Positions 46,495 to 57,028 of a stretch of 64,000 nucleotides of DNA are shown here, piece by piece. The stretch is from positions 62,001-126,000 of the forward strand of contig NZ_FVZB01000006.1 in the NCBI RefSeq assembly GCF_900166655.1. The letters are read 5' to 3'. The notes below the pieces were generated by a model. That model was given only the letters and a program-made list of their open reading frames with translations. It had not been told where the DNA came from and made no database searches. The position numbers and the translations under genes are program-made. The first letter of the stretch is position 1. The number at the start of each line of letters is the position of its first letter. This DNA is from Halobacillus hunanensis (GTDB lineage: Bacteria; Bacillota; Bacilli; Bacillales; Halobacillaceae).

Positions 46495-48283
46495 GTACAG
46501 TTTCCTCCTTCCTATAAAGAGGATTCTCCACGAGCGTATAGACAGATTGATTTGCTAATGAACCTATGAGCTCATCCATATCGTAAAATCGTGTTAATAG
46601 ATTAGCTTTACAAGGCAATTGGGCATCATATAAAAGCGAGTTTAGCAGCCCGGAAGATTCTGAGTTCTCGTCTTCATGCTGCTTTAATCGTTCGTGTAAA
46701 AGTTCCATCAACGATTCCTCTGAGATTAACCCTTTCATTCCAAAACTATTAATTAATCCAAACAAGTGATTGAGGAAGAAGTAATACCTGAACCGTTCAA
46801 CCGCAATGTCATCAGCACAAATCGTATCACTTTTCTTGTTCAAGTCTGGCAGAATCTTTCTTAAATATTCGGCTTTAGATTTGCTGTAATAGTATCCTTG
46901 GTTATCACGATAATAAAAATGAACAGGGTATCCATCTTGTAACTTAACGATCGAATTTTGCTGATGGGCTTCCAACACGATGCCATATTTCCTGTATAAC
47001 CAAAGGAGAGGTTCCAGGGTTAAGGACAGATATCGTTCAAACCAATCAAGGCTCACCTCATCTACTTTCCTGTTTTCGCTCGCAGCGATCTTTTCGATGA
47101 GTACTTGCAGTCTTGATTGTTCACTGTAAGCATGATCCTGACATAGACCCGCCGTTAACGTAACCTGACGACTGCCTTCGTAAAAGGGATTGCTCCGTAA
47201 AACTACATCATAACTAGAGTCAGAATTAGGCAATTGCAGTTTAAGGTAAGCTGGGTCCTGAATAATCTCAAATCCCGGAAATTTTTCATACAAACGGCTT
47301 CCCACTTCCGTTTCCAGCAGCCTGGAAATCTCAACACCTCTGTCCAACTCTTTTTGTTGGTTAACACGCAAGGAATTTGTAATTTTTATCGGAATGGAAA
47401 ACTTGTACATATATTCGGAGTCTTTTCTATAAACCGTACGGAATGATGACGTCGCTGAAAAAGGTGAACCTAAAGGACCTATATAGTCGAGCAGGCCTTT
47501 CTTAAGTAACACTCTAATTTCCTGATCTTCAAGCATTGCCTGAGCTTGCAGGGGATGTACAGGAAATAGGACAAAGTCACTCTGTTCATTCAGGATTTGC
47601 TCGATCATCTCCAGTGATATCTCAGGATCGTTTTGAAGCTGGTTAATAATCTGTTCCCCTGCTGAATCATGCAAGGAACTGTCCTGAATAATATAGTCTT
47701 TCCTCGCTTTAAAGTAGTGAAGCTGAAATTCGCCTTTCATTTCAGGTGAGTAAAGTTGGTCTTCCTTATCCGATATTCCTTGTTTACTTTTAGGCGTAGG
47801 GTGCAGCAAGTGTCCTAACAACAAGGATTGTTCCGCTTCGATAAAATCAAAATCATCTTGAACTAACCGCGCCGAATCTTCTTTGCGGCTTTCAATATAT
47901 TTGCTCAGATTTTGACAGCTCAAGATGACTCGAAGCATCAGTTCATCCTGTGTGTTCCCCTGATCGTGATGCAGAGATAGCTCCTTCGTAAGTAAAGAGA
48001 CTAATGAAATATAATCAAGAGTGATAACCATACCATCTTCTACAGCCTGTAAATAAAAAGGGTAAGCAAATTGATGGCGTCCGGTAAGTGACCAATAACG
48101 AACAGGAAAGATAAGTTTCATGTTTTGATGGGGTAATTCACATACGATGACTTGCTCTTCCTCTGTCTTCACTTGTGGAAATTCGCTGCTGCTCATTAGT
48201 TGGTAGTGCCCGGTTTCACGCAGATAACAATTTACGAAGCTTTGCATGGTAACCTGCTCGGCAATTTGTTTAATGTCAGTCAT
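46484..48283 (-). CDS. rhbC: IucA/IucC-family siderophore synthetase (RhbC-like)
   Basis: A 599-residue NIS synthetase, the paralogue that loads the first arm onto citrate. Motifs: LLLGHLLHPTPKSKQG, FVLFPVHPLQAQ, IKITNSLRVNQQKEL and VLEAHQQNSIVKLQDG. It overlaps the decarboxylase gene by 4 bases (ATGA) with AAGGAGGG ahead. The two synthetases differ clearly, as expected for sequential condensation on the two ends of citrate. Confidence 0.9.
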   Translation of the reverse strand: MTDIKQIAEQVTMQSFVNCYLRETGHYQLMSSSEFPQVKTEEEQVIVCELPHQNMKLIFPVRYWSLTGRHQFAYPFYLQAVEDGMVITLDYISLVSLLTKELSLHHDQGNTQDELMLRVILSCQNLSKYIESRKEDSARLVQDDFDFIEAEQSLLLGHLLHPTPKSKQGISDKEDQLYSPEMKGEFQLHYFKARKDYIIQDSSLHDSAGEQIINQLQNDPEISLEMIEQILNEQSDFVLFPVHPLQAQAMLEDQEIRVLLKKGLLDYIGPLGSPFSATSSFRTVYRKDSEYMYKFSIPIKITNSLRVNQQKELDRGVEISRLLETEVGSRLYEKFPGFEIIQDPAYLKLQLPNSDSSYDVVLRSNPFYEGSRQVTLTAGLCQDHAYSEQSRLQVLIEKIAASENRKVDEVSLDWFERYLSLTLEPLLWLYRKYGIVLEAHQQNSIVKLQDGYPVHFYYRDNQGYYYSKSKAEYLRKILPDLNKKSDTICADDIAVERFRYYFFLNHLFGLINSFGMKGLISEESLMELLHERLKQHEDENSESSGLLNSLLYDAQLPCKANLLTRFYDMDELIGSLANQSVYTLVENPLYRKEETVHGI

Positions 48284-49815
48284 TGAGTTACCCTCCTTGA
48301 TTTGATCTCATTAAATCCCAACAGCTCTATGTTCTTCAAAATAGCTTTGATATCTGTGATCTCCGTTCTGGGATTTAATAACGTAAACTTTAAATAGATA
48401 TCCTCTCCAACCTTAGTTTTTGCAATAGCTGCCATTCCTTTTTCAAATAACTGCTGTTGGATAGACCGATTGAGCTCATTTAGTTCCTTCCCAGCGGCCC
48501 CCTTTGGTTGAAAGCGAAAAATAACCGTATTTAGTTCTGGAGTTGTAGTGAACACATTAAAGTGATCTAACTTCTCTATAAGTTGTGCTGATTGATTAGC
48601 AACAACGAAAGTATGGTCAATCATGTCACAAAAACGGTCTGTTCCCACTGTTCTAAGCGAAACAAAAAGCTTGAAAGCATCGAATCTTCTTGTCGTTACA
48701 ACGGACTTGTTGACCAGATTGACGATTCCTTCTTCTTCATCTGCTTCAGGGTTTAAGTAGTCCGCATGATAATTCGTATGTTTAAATGAACGACCATCAT
48801 TAACGAGAAAAGCCCCACAACTGATAGGCTGATAAAACAACTTATGAAAATCTACAGTAATGGAATCAGCAAATTGAATACCGTTTAACTTTTGAGCATG
48901 TGTCCGGCTTAGAATTAATGCGCCGCCAAAAGCAGCATCTGCATGGAACCATAATCCATTTGCGTCAGCGATCTCTGCCAGTTTGTCCAGTGGGTCAATA
49001 CTGCCGAAATCCGTTGTACCGCAAGTTCCTACTAAAGCAAAAGGCAAAGCACCTTCCTTCCGCAATGTCTCCAGCTTTTCCTGTAAATCATAAATACTAA
49101 GTCTATGCTTATGATCTGTCTTTACGGTTACGACAGAATCAGCACCCAATCCAAGTTGTGATGCTGACTTCTGGACCGTAAAGTGGGCATCTTCAGAACA
49201 TAGAATTTTCATCTTTTTAAACGCTGCAGGTAATCCTTCCTGTTGTACTCGACAGCCCCAATGCTTCTCACAAAAGGAATCTCTAGCTAAAAGCAGCCCC
49301 ATATAATTGGATTGACTGCCACCACTTGAAAAGATGCCATCAGATGTTTCAGAAAGCCCGAAACGCTTTGTTAACCACGCAATCATCTCTCGTTCCACAT
49401 AAGTAGCTGCAGTACTTTGATCCCATGAATCCATGGATTGATTGAGTGAACTGATGATCATCTCTGCCGCGATTCCTGATAATAAAGGAGGACAATGCAA
49501 ATGAGCCACACTTTTTTCGTGAGATATATGGAGATTGTTTTTTAAAAAAGGGGCATCAATGGTCTTTAATAAATCGCTAATCGTCTCTCCCTGCCTCGTT
49601 GACATGGTGATCTTGCTGATTGCTTGTTGAACGTTATCAGGTTTCCCGCCCATATAAGGCTGGTCAAACCCTGAAAAAACATCAGTCAGTTTTGCTGATA
49701 CATGCTGTACCACCTCTTCATAGGCTTTTAATCCTTTAGCTCCTCGATGGAAAAACAAGTCATCAAACGTTTTATAGCTTGTGATATCACTTCTCAATTC
49801 TTGTAAGGTATGCAC
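48280..49815 (-). CDS. rhbB: L-2,4-diaminobutyrate decarboxylase (RhbB-like)
   Basis: A 511-residue group II PLP decarboxylase that makes 1,3-diaminopropane from diaminobutyrate. PLP lysine is in SITVDFHKLFYQPISCGAFLV; the Asp contact is in LWFHADAAFGGALIL; HCPPLLSGIAAEMI is the N-terminal family block. Lies 6 bases after the aminotransferase gene, with which it forms the precursor branch. Confidence 0.93.
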   Translation of the reverse strand: MHTLQELRSDITSYKTFDDLFFHRGAKGLKAYEEVVQHVSAKLTDVFSGFDQPYMGGKPDNVQQAISKITMSTRQGETISDLLKTIDAPFLKNNLHISHEKSVAHLHCPPLLSGIAAEMIISSLNQSMDSWDQSTAATYVEREMIAWLTKRFGLSETSDGIFSSGGSQSNYMGLLLARDSFCEKHWGCRVQQEGLPAAFKKMKILCSEDAHFTVQKSASQLGLGADSVVTVKTDHKHRLSIYDLQEKLETLRKEGALPFALVGTCGTTDFGSIDPLDKLAEIADANGLWFHADAAFGGALILSRTHAQKLNGIQFADSITVDFHKLFYQPISCGAFLVNDGRSFKHTNYHADYLNPEADEEEGIVNLVNKSVVTTRRFDAFKLFVSLRTVGTDRFCDMIDHTFVVANQSAQLIEKLDHFNVFTTTPELNTVIFRFQPKGAAGKELNELNRSIQQQLFEKGMAAIAKTKVGEDIYLKFTLLNPRTEITDIKAILKNIELLGFNEIKSRRVTQ

Positions 49816-49821
49816 GGTTAA

Positions 49822-51174
49822 CTACCTCTCTTCTAATCCAGCAAGTATAGATTCTTTTATGATATTTGCCACGTCGTCAATTTGATCTTTGGTAATGATC
49901 AAAGGAGGTAACAATCGGACAACACTCCCATGTCTGCCGCCAACCTCTACAATCAAACCTCGCTCTAAGCAATTTTTCTGAATAGCACTAGCAAGCTCTG
50001 GATTAGCAGGAAAACTTCCGTCAGAAGAGGATTTCAAGGTTGGATCTACTATTTCAACACCGATCATTAATCCCCTGCCCCTAACATCTCCTAGCTCTGG
50101 TACGTCTTTTTGCACCTTTGTTAACAAGCCCATTAATCGATCACCCATGTTTTCAGCGTGTGTCACTAGATTCTGATCTTTAATAAATTTAAGAGTAGCT
50201 GTGCCAGCAGCCATAGCCAATTGGTTTCCTCTGAACGTTCCGATGTGAGCTCCAGGCTGCCATTGGTCTAACTTCTTATCATAGATCACAACAGATAATG
50301 GCAGGCTGCCCCCTATGGCTTTAGATAAGACCACAACATCAGGGACAATTCCAGCATGCTCAAAAGCAAAGAATTTACCAGTACGGCCAATACCTGTTTG
50401 AATTTCATCGATGATAAGCGGAATATTCCTTTCTTCTGTTATTCGTCGCATTTCCTTCAGCCATTCTATATTTGCCGGAATCGATCCGCCTTCTCCTTGA
50501 ACAACTTCTAAAATCATAGCTGCTGGCGGCAGGATACCACTTTCAGGATCATCTAACATGTTTTCAATATACCTGCTGCTTATTTGATGACTTTCATCTC
50601 CCCCGATCCCAAAAGGGCAGCGATAGGCATAAGGATAAGGCATGAAGTGCGTGTTTGGTACAAGGCCTTGCACCTTTTCTTTAGGTGCCAAAGTTCCGCT
50701 AATTGACATGGTTCCATGTGTGGATCCGTGATATCCTCCATGAAAAGATAAAATTGTGCTTTTTCCCGTAGCAGTTTTTACGAGTTTCATTGCTGCTTCG
50801 ATGGCATCTCCACCTGTGGGCCCACAAAATTGTATTTTAGCTTTTTCGACAAACTCTTGGGGCAAGGCAGCGTATATTTCATTTATAAATTCTTCTTTTA
50901 CAGGCGTTGTCAAATCGAGGGTGTGGAGAGGCCTCTGATCCTTAATCACTTGTTCCATCGCCTCCACCACTTTTGGATGATTATGACCAAGAGCTAATGT
51001 CCCTGCACCTGCTAAGCAGTCATAGTATTGTTTCCCATCCATATCAGTCACAAAGATCCCTTGAGCTTTATCGATTGCAATTGGAATTCTACGTGGATAT
51101 GAACGAGCATTTGATTCGCGTTGTTCCTGTGTATCTAATAAGGATTGATTGTTTTTCTCCAGCTGTGTCAGCAT
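49822..51174 (-). CDS. rhbA: Diaminobutyrate-2-oxoglutarate aminotransferase (RhbA-like)
   Basis: A 450-residue class III PLP aminotransferase that makes L-2,4-diaminobutyrate from aspartate semialdehyde and glutamate. PLP contacts: IIDEIQTGIGRTGKFFAFEH (Asp) and VVLSKAIGGSLPLSVVIYDK (Lys). This is the siderophore-linked Dat and not EctB: no ectA/ectC neighbours, and a decarboxylase follows. First gene of the operon, directly after the Fur-box promoter. Confidence 0.92.
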   Translation of the reverse strand: MLTQLEKNNQSLLDTQEQRESNARSYPRRIPIAIDKAQGIFVTDMDGKQYYDCLAGAGTLALGHNHPKVVEAMEQVIKDQRPLHTLDLTTPVKEEFINEIYAALPQEFVEKAKIQFCGPTGGDAIEAAMKLVKTATGKSTILSFHGGYHGSTHGTMSISGTLAPKEKVQGLVPNTHFMPYPYAYRCPFGIGGDESHQISSRYIENMLDDPESGILPPAAMILEVVQGEGGSIPANIEWLKEMRRITEERNIPLIIDEIQTGIGRTGKFFAFEHAGIVPDVVVLSKAIGGSLPLSVVIYDKKLDQWQPGAHIGTFRGNQLAMAAGTATLKFIKDQNLVTHAENMGDRLMGLLTKVQKDVPELGDVRGRGLMIGVEIVDPTLKSSSDGSFPANPELASAIQKNCLERGLIVEVGGRHGSVVRLLPPLIITKDQIDDVANIIKESILAGLEER

Positions 51175-51194
51175 AAAAAAACCCCTTCACTAAT

Positions 51195-51209
51195 TGATAA
51201 TTAATTTCA
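51195..51209 (-). promoter_or_regulatory. Second, weaker Fur box
   Basis: TGATAATTAATTTCA matches 13 of 15 positions of the Bacillus 7-1-7 Fur motif (TGATAATNATTATCA). It lies between the main promoter and the rhbA start and may extend repression. Confidence 0.5.
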
Positions 51210-51225
51210 ATTGATTTGCAGGACT

Positions 51226-51255
51226 AGCATAATTGATAATGATTATCAATGTCAA
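51226..51255 (-). promoter_or_regulatory. Fur-controlled promoter of the siderophore operon
   Basis: TTGACA (51250-51255) and TATGCT (51226-51231) with 18 bases between, and the spacer is the perfect Fur palindrome ATTGATAATGATTATCAAT (51232-51250). Fur-Fe bound here would block RNA polymerase directly, so the operon should be on only under iron limitation. Confidence 0.85.
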
Positions 51256-51354
51256 TGAAACTTATGTACCACTTCAGTTATGTATTTTAAATAAATTCTG
51301 ATTGTTCCTTCATGGGTATGAGAATAAGGTGGTTGGAGAAATAACTCGCTTTTC

Positions 51355-51505
51355 GTGACCCCACAGGACGTGGGGCCGTTCGGTGTTGGCACACGACGTG
51401 CCGAACTTAACCGAACATCCTTTAACCGGTGAGTCTCCTCGGCTACGCCTGCGGGGTCTCACCCTGTACGATCACCCCACAGGAGTCTCGCCATTTCCCC
51501 GACTA
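51355..51505. repeat. GC-rich intergenic repeat made of nested hairpins
   Basis: No gene is visible. The segment holds CCCCAC/GTGGGG (51359-51375), GTTCG/CGAAC (51378-51406) enclosing GGCAC/GTGCC, and GTGAG/CTCAC (51429-51462), so it can fold into several stems. It is much richer in G+C than its surroundings. Part of it recurs at 21629-21667, and its CACAGGACGTG core is the complement of the loop of the crcB terminator. From 51520 to 51670 I see nothing. Confidence 0.6.
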
Positions 51506-51672
51506 CCTTTCCATAATAGAGAGAACGAGTATTCTATTAAATTTCCTAGCTTATGGCTTTACAGAGTGTTTTTAACCAATCTTTATTTCTAAGCTACATC
51601 AATAAAAGTCATTAAATCCATCTGTATTGAAAATAGAGATTTTTTCACCCTTAACCACTTCCTAAAAAAGAC

Positions 51673-51702
51673 AAAAAAAAGACGTGCTTTGTTAAGCACA
51701 TC
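51673..51702 (-). terminator. Terminator after the histidine phosphatase gene
   Basis: GACGTGCTT pairs with AAGCACATC (one mismatch), loop of 4, then eight T on the minus strand. Confidence 0.75.
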
Positions 51703-51772
51703 CCTTCAGGAGAAGAACTATCAATTTCAATTTTTGTTTTTAAAATCAGACGAAGGGTCTTTTGAACTAATT

Positions 51773-52348
51773 TCAAGCCAAATGTTTTGTACAATTATAG
51801 AGGTCACACGTCCATTTTTCCTTTAAATTATTGACGATCGTAACAGATGTGTTGTTTAAACTCTCAACTTTTTTAAAACCTTCGTCTAATCCTTGAACAA
51901 GGTGTCCAATAAAACCTCCATGACTTACGACCAGCACACGTTTATTTGGATGGTTGATAACTATATCGTTCACAAATGACCTTCCTCTTTTTAGTACATC
52001 AGGCTGTTTTTCTATTCCTAACTCAAGATCACGCCAGTTTGTTCCCCACTTTTCTATTCTTTCTTCCTCGATTGTCCCTTCAATTTGTCCGCCTGATACT
52101 TCTTTAATTCTTTGATCGAACAAAATCTCTGGAACAGACAATCGTTTGGCTATAATTTCAGCAGTCTGTTTGGCTCTCAATAATGGACTTGAATAAATGA
52201 GATCCCAGTCTTCATCCTGCAATCGTTCAGCTAGTTTATATGCGTCCTCTCTTCCTTCTTGATCGAGTGGAATATCCGAATTTCCCTGTGCCCTTTTCTC
52301 TTTATTCCACGGTGTGCTTCCATGTCTAATCAACCCAAGTGTGGTCAT
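51773..52348 (-). CDS. Histidine phosphatase family protein (GpmB/PhoE-like)
   Basis: A 191-residue phosphatase of the phosphoglycerate-mutase-like fold. Catalytic histidine in GLIRHGSTPWN near residue 8; second histidine in VLVVSHGGFIGHLV; acid in SSPLLRAKQTAEII region. It may act on sugar phosphates or other small phosphoesters; the family has broad specificity. AGGAGG precedes the ATG. Single gene. Confidence 0.88.
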   Translation of the reverse strand: MTTLGLIRHGSTPWNKEKRAQGNSDIPLDQEGREDAYKLAERLQDEDWDLIYSSPLLRAKQTAEIIAKRLSVPEILFDQRIKEVSGGQIEGTIEEERIEKWGTNWRDLELGIEKQPDVLKRGRSFVNDIVINHPNKRVLVVSHGGFIGHLVQGLDEGFKKVESLNNTSVTIVNNLKEKWTCDLYNCTKHLA

Positions 52349-52380
52349 GTCAGAACCTCCTCTTAACGAAAATAATTCCT

Positions 52381-52408
52381 AAAAAAAGAGCCGCATGGGC
52401 TCTTTTTT
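52381..52408 (-). terminator. Terminator of ilvD
   Basis: GAGCC/GGCTC stem extended by an A/T run to 11 pairs, giving seven T on the minus strand. Symmetric, so may act both ways. Confidence 0.85.
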
Positions 52409-52412
52409 CAGA

Positions 52413-54107
52413 TCAGTCTAAATCATGATCCGTAACAGCACCTTTTGAAGCCGAAGACACGAGTCGAGCATATTTCGCAAGTACACCTGTCTTATGTCGC
52501 AGCTCAGGTTGTACCCATTCTTGCTTTCGTTTTTCTAACTCTTCGTCTGTTACGTCAAAATTAATCTGTTGGGTATCACTATCAATCGTAATCGTATCGC
52601 CTTCTTTAAGTAGACCTACCGGGCCGCCAACGAAAGCTTCCGGGGCAACATGTCCAATTACAAATCCGTGTGAACCTCCAGAAAAACGCCCGTCAGTCAA
52701 TAGAGCCACTTTACCTCCAAGACCTTTCCCAACTATCATGGAGGTGATCGAAAGCATCTCCGGCATTCCAGGTCCCCCTTTAGGGCCTACATTTCTAATG
52801 ACAACCACGTCGCCTTCTTTCACTTGGTCTTCCACGATAGCAGTTGTCGCCTCTGCCTCCCCATCAAAAACTCGTGCCGGTCCTTCAAAGCGGCTGATTT
52901 TCTGCCCGGACATTTTGGCTACTGCCCCTTCTGGTGCTAGATTTCCTTTCAATAATACAAGGGGTCCATTTGGTTTAATGGGCTCATCAAATGGCACGAT
53001 GACTTGCTGACCTTCTTTTAACGGTGCTGCTTCTTCAAGGTTTTCTGCCACTGTCTTTCCAGTCACGGTTAAGCAATCCCCATGCAACAATCCTTGTTCG
53101 TGCAATAGCTTCATGACTGCAGGTACTCCACCACTTTCATATAAATCCTGCATTACATATTTTCCGCTCGGTTTCATATCAGCAATGTGCGGAACCTCCT
53201 GACGAATTCGTTCAAAATCATCGAGGGATAGATCGACACCGGCGGAATGCGCCATGGCTGTTAAATGCAGAAACGCATTCGTTGACCCGCCTAGCGCCAT
53301 CACAACAGTGACCGCATTTTCAAAGGCTTTCTTCGTCATGATATCTCGAGGATAAATCCCCTTCTCAAGCAATTCAATGACTAGTTCGCCTGCTTGTTTA
53401 CATTCTTGTTCTTTATAATCATTTACCGCTGGGGTAGAAGACGACCCAGGGATGCTCATTCCGAGCGCCTCTACAGCGGAGGCCATCGTATTGGCTGTGT
53501 ACATACCACCACAAGCTCCTGCTCCCGGACAAGCATGACACTCCACCTTATGAAGTTGTTCATCATCAATTGTTCCCTCATGATACTGACCAACTGCTTC
53601 AAATGAAGAAACGATGTCGATATCCTTACCGTTCAGCTTACCTGGCTGGATAGTGCCTCCATAAACATAAACGGAAGGAATATTCAAGCGGCCAAGCGCC
53701 ATAAGACAACCTGGCGTCGTTTTATCACACCCGCCAATGGCAACCACGCCATCTAATCGTTCTGCATTCGTAACCGTCTCAATAGAATCTGCAATGATTT
53801 CACGGCTTGGCAGAGAATAATGCATCCCTTCATGTCCCATTGCAATTCCGTCTGAGACTGTAATTGTATTAAAAATCATCGGAGCTCCGCCATTGTCGGC
53901 TGCTCCCTGCTTAGCTTCTTTTGCCAGGTCATCAATATGTATATTACAAGGAGTTACTTCACTCCATGTACTGGCAACACCAATCATGGGCTTTTGAAAA
54001 TCTTCATCTTCAAAACCAACCGCACGTAACATCGAACGGTTCGGAACCCTGTTCACACCTTCACTGATCACTTTACTGCGAATACGCAAATCTTTTTTCT
54101 CAGCCAT
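52413..54107 (-). CDS. ilvD: Dihydroxy-acid dehydratase
   Basis: A 564-residue Fe-S dehydratase for valine, isoleucine and leucine synthesis. Cluster cysteines are in [10 protein letters not shown] and [34 protein letters not shown] and the C-terminal [15 protein letters not shown] are family marks. The start [11 protein letters not shown] is chosen for AGGAAAGG upstream; the open frame extends 28 codons into the leader. It stands apart from ilvBHC, and its cluster links it to the suf operon. A CodY motif lies 87 bases upstream. Confidence 0.95.
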   Translation of the reverse strand: MAEKKDLRIRSKVISEGVNRVPNRSMLRAVGFEDEDFQKPMIGVASTWSEVTPCNIHIDDLAKEAKQGAADNGGAPMIFNTITVSDGIAMGHEGMHYSLPSREIIADSIETVTNAERLDGVVAIGGCDKTTPGCLMALGRLNIPSVYVYGGTIQPGKLNGKDIDIVSSFEAVGQYHEGTIDDEQLHKVECHACPGAGACGGMYTANTMASAVEALGMSIPGSSSTPAVNDYKEQECKQAGELVIELLEKGIYPRDIMTKKAFENAVTVVMALGGSTNAFLHLTAMAHSAGVDLSLDDFERIRQEVPHIADMKPSGKYVMQDLYESGGVPAVMKLLHEQGLLHGDCLTVTGKTVAENLEEAAPLKEGQQVIVPFDEPIKPNGPLVLLKGNLAPEGAVAKMSGQKISRFEGPARVFDGEAEATTAIVEDQVKEGDVVVIRNVGPKGGPGMPEMLSITSMIVGKGLGGKVALLTDGRFSGGSHGFVIGHVAPEAFVGGPVGLLKEGDTITIDSDTQQINFDVTDEELEKRKQEWVQPELRHKTGVLAKYARLVSSASKGAVTDHDLD

Positions 54108-54193
54108 TGTCTTCATCCTTTCCTGCCTATCTAACAAGATAAAATAATTTTCTATTATAACGATGATACAGATTTCAGCATAAATTCGCAATC

Positions 54194-54208
54194 AATTTTC
54201 TGAAAATA
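54194..54208. promoter_or_regulatory. CodY-binding motif upstream of ilvD
   Basis: AATTTTCTGAAAATA matches 14 of 15 positions of the CodY consensus AATTTTCWGAAAATT. Repression by branched-chain amino acids and GTP through CodY fits the role of ilvD. Confidence 0.8.
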
Positions 54209-54265
54209 TGAAACTTTCCATCTAGTGAAGCGCTTTCTTTATTGTTCTGATCAACTTGGATTTTA

Positions 54266-54311
54266 TAAAAAAATTCTAACCCGGCTGTATTGCTCCCAGC
54301 CGGGTTAGAAT
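54266..54311 (-). terminator. Terminator of glpFK
   Basis: Fifteen-base perfect arms (ATTCTAACCCGGCTG and complement), 9-base loop, then TTTTTTT on the minus strand. It follows glpK. Confidence 0.92.
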
Positions 54312-54324
54312 ACTGTTTTCTGCT

Positions 54325-55836
<1,512 letters not shown>

Positions 55837-55860
55837 TTATAGTATTTAAGTCAGGTTAAA

Positions 55861-56691
55861 TTAGACTATCTTTTCCTCAATTTTATCTGCAGCGGTTTCA
55901 CCTTTCTTCAACTCTGCTCTCGCTGCACCGAATAAAATGAAGGCCATGATCACACTTAACACCCAAAATAATGGCGTGAATTCTCCTAGGAACAAGGCCC
56001 GGTAAAAGACAGCACCATAGATTCCGCCTAAAATGGGACCTACAACAGGGATCCATGCATAACTCCAATCAGATCCTCCCTTCCCCGGTATCGGCAGCAG
56101 CGCATGCGCGATTCTCGGGCCAAGGTCACGGGCAGGATTGATCGCATACCCAGTGGCTCCCCCTAAGGACATTCCAATCGCTACAATTAAAGCCCCGACA
56201 ATCAATGGATTCAAGCCCTCTGTAAAATCATTAGCACCAATAAACATCAATCCCATCAACAGGACAAATGTACCCACTATTTCACTAACTAAATTAGAAA
56301 ACGGACTGCGAATAGCCGGGTCTGTCGCAAATACACCCAGTTTTGCTGCCTGATCTTTTGTCTCTTTCCAATGTGGCAAATAATTAAAGAATACAATTAC
56401 AGCGCCGATAAAAGCACCAAGCATTTGCGCACTAATGTATAACGGCACTTTCGACCAAGGGAATTCTCCAGCTGCTGCAAAGCCCAGCGTGACAGCAGGA
56501 TTAATATGTGCTCCTGTAAAATTACCAACTGCATAAACACCCATAGCTACAGCCAGACCCCAGCCGATCGTAATCACAACCCAGCCGGCACCTTCTGCTT
56601 TGGTGCCTTTCAACACGACTCCACCGACTACTCCGCCGCCCAAAATAATCAGGATCATCGTGCCCAGTACTTCAGCAACAAATTCAGACAT
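55861..56691 (-). CDS. glpF: Glycerol uptake facilitator GlpF
   Basis: A 276-residue aquaglyceroporin. Both NPA loops are present: GAHINPAVTLGFA and GYAINPARDLGPRIA, the latter with the D/R pair of glycerol-conducting channels. Six full helices. Longer than B. subtilis-type size only at the C terminus (charged LKKGETAADKIEEKIV). First gene of glpFK; AAAGGAG precedes the ATG. Confidence 0.95.
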   Translation of the reverse strand: MSEFVAEVLGTMILIILGGGVVGGVVLKGTKAEGAGWVVITIGWGLAVAMGVYAVGNFTGAHINPAVTLGFAAAGEFPWSKVPLYISAQMLGAFIGAVIVFFNYLPHWKETKDQAAKLGVFATDPAIRSPFSNLVSEIVGTFVLLMGLMFIGANDFTEGLNPLIVGALIVAIGMSLGGATGYAINPARDLGPRIAHALLPIPGKGGSDWSYAWIPVVGPILGGIYGAVFYRALFLGEFTPLFWVLSVIMAFILFGAARAELKKGETAADKIEEKIV

Positions 56692-56731
56692 AAGCTCACT
56701 CCTTTTGTTCCATTAACCTCGTTTTGAAGAC

Positions 56732-56798
56732 AAAAAAAGACTCACACTAAAATTACAGTACTTTTCTAAAAAATAAAGTACTAAAATTAGTGTGAGTC
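56732..56798 (-). promoter_or_regulatory. Leader terminator of glpFK, likely GlpP antitermination target
   Basis: A long hairpin: outer arms GACTCACACTAA and complement, inner arms AGTACTT and complement, then seven T, all on the minus strand between promoter and glpF. In Bacillus, GlpP with glycerol 3-phosphate prevents termination at such leader hairpins. The target role is by analogy. Confidence 0.8.
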
Positions 56799-56834
56799 TC
56801 CAGATCTCCATCACGTAGTTAACTTGTTAATTAC

Positions 56835-56863
56835 AATCTAAACCATTGTGTAAACGCTGTCAA
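56835..56863 (-). promoter_or_regulatory. glpFK promoter with overlapping cre site
   Basis: TTGACA (56858-56863) and TAGATT (56835-56840), 17 bases apart. TGTAAACGCTGTCA (56849-56862) matches the cre consensus at 13 of 14 positions and covers most of the -35 box and part of the spacer, which would let CcpA block the promoter. Confidence 0.8.
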
Positions 56864-57028
56864 CAGATTTAATCAAATTGGTTAGGAATGCTTAATTCAG
56901 AAAATAATGTTTTAGAAAGGATTATTTTACGTTTACTGCGATATAATTGTATAAAAATAACTTTGATTATCGCCCATTTTATTATAAACTTCAGTAATGA
57001 AGAAAACTTGGAAATAGGAATGGTGTTC

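Noticed and set aside
56888-57028. N-terminal extension of murB by 47 residues
   Set aside because: The extra residues are hydrophobic and unlike MurB, and the stretch overlaps the likely promoter region.
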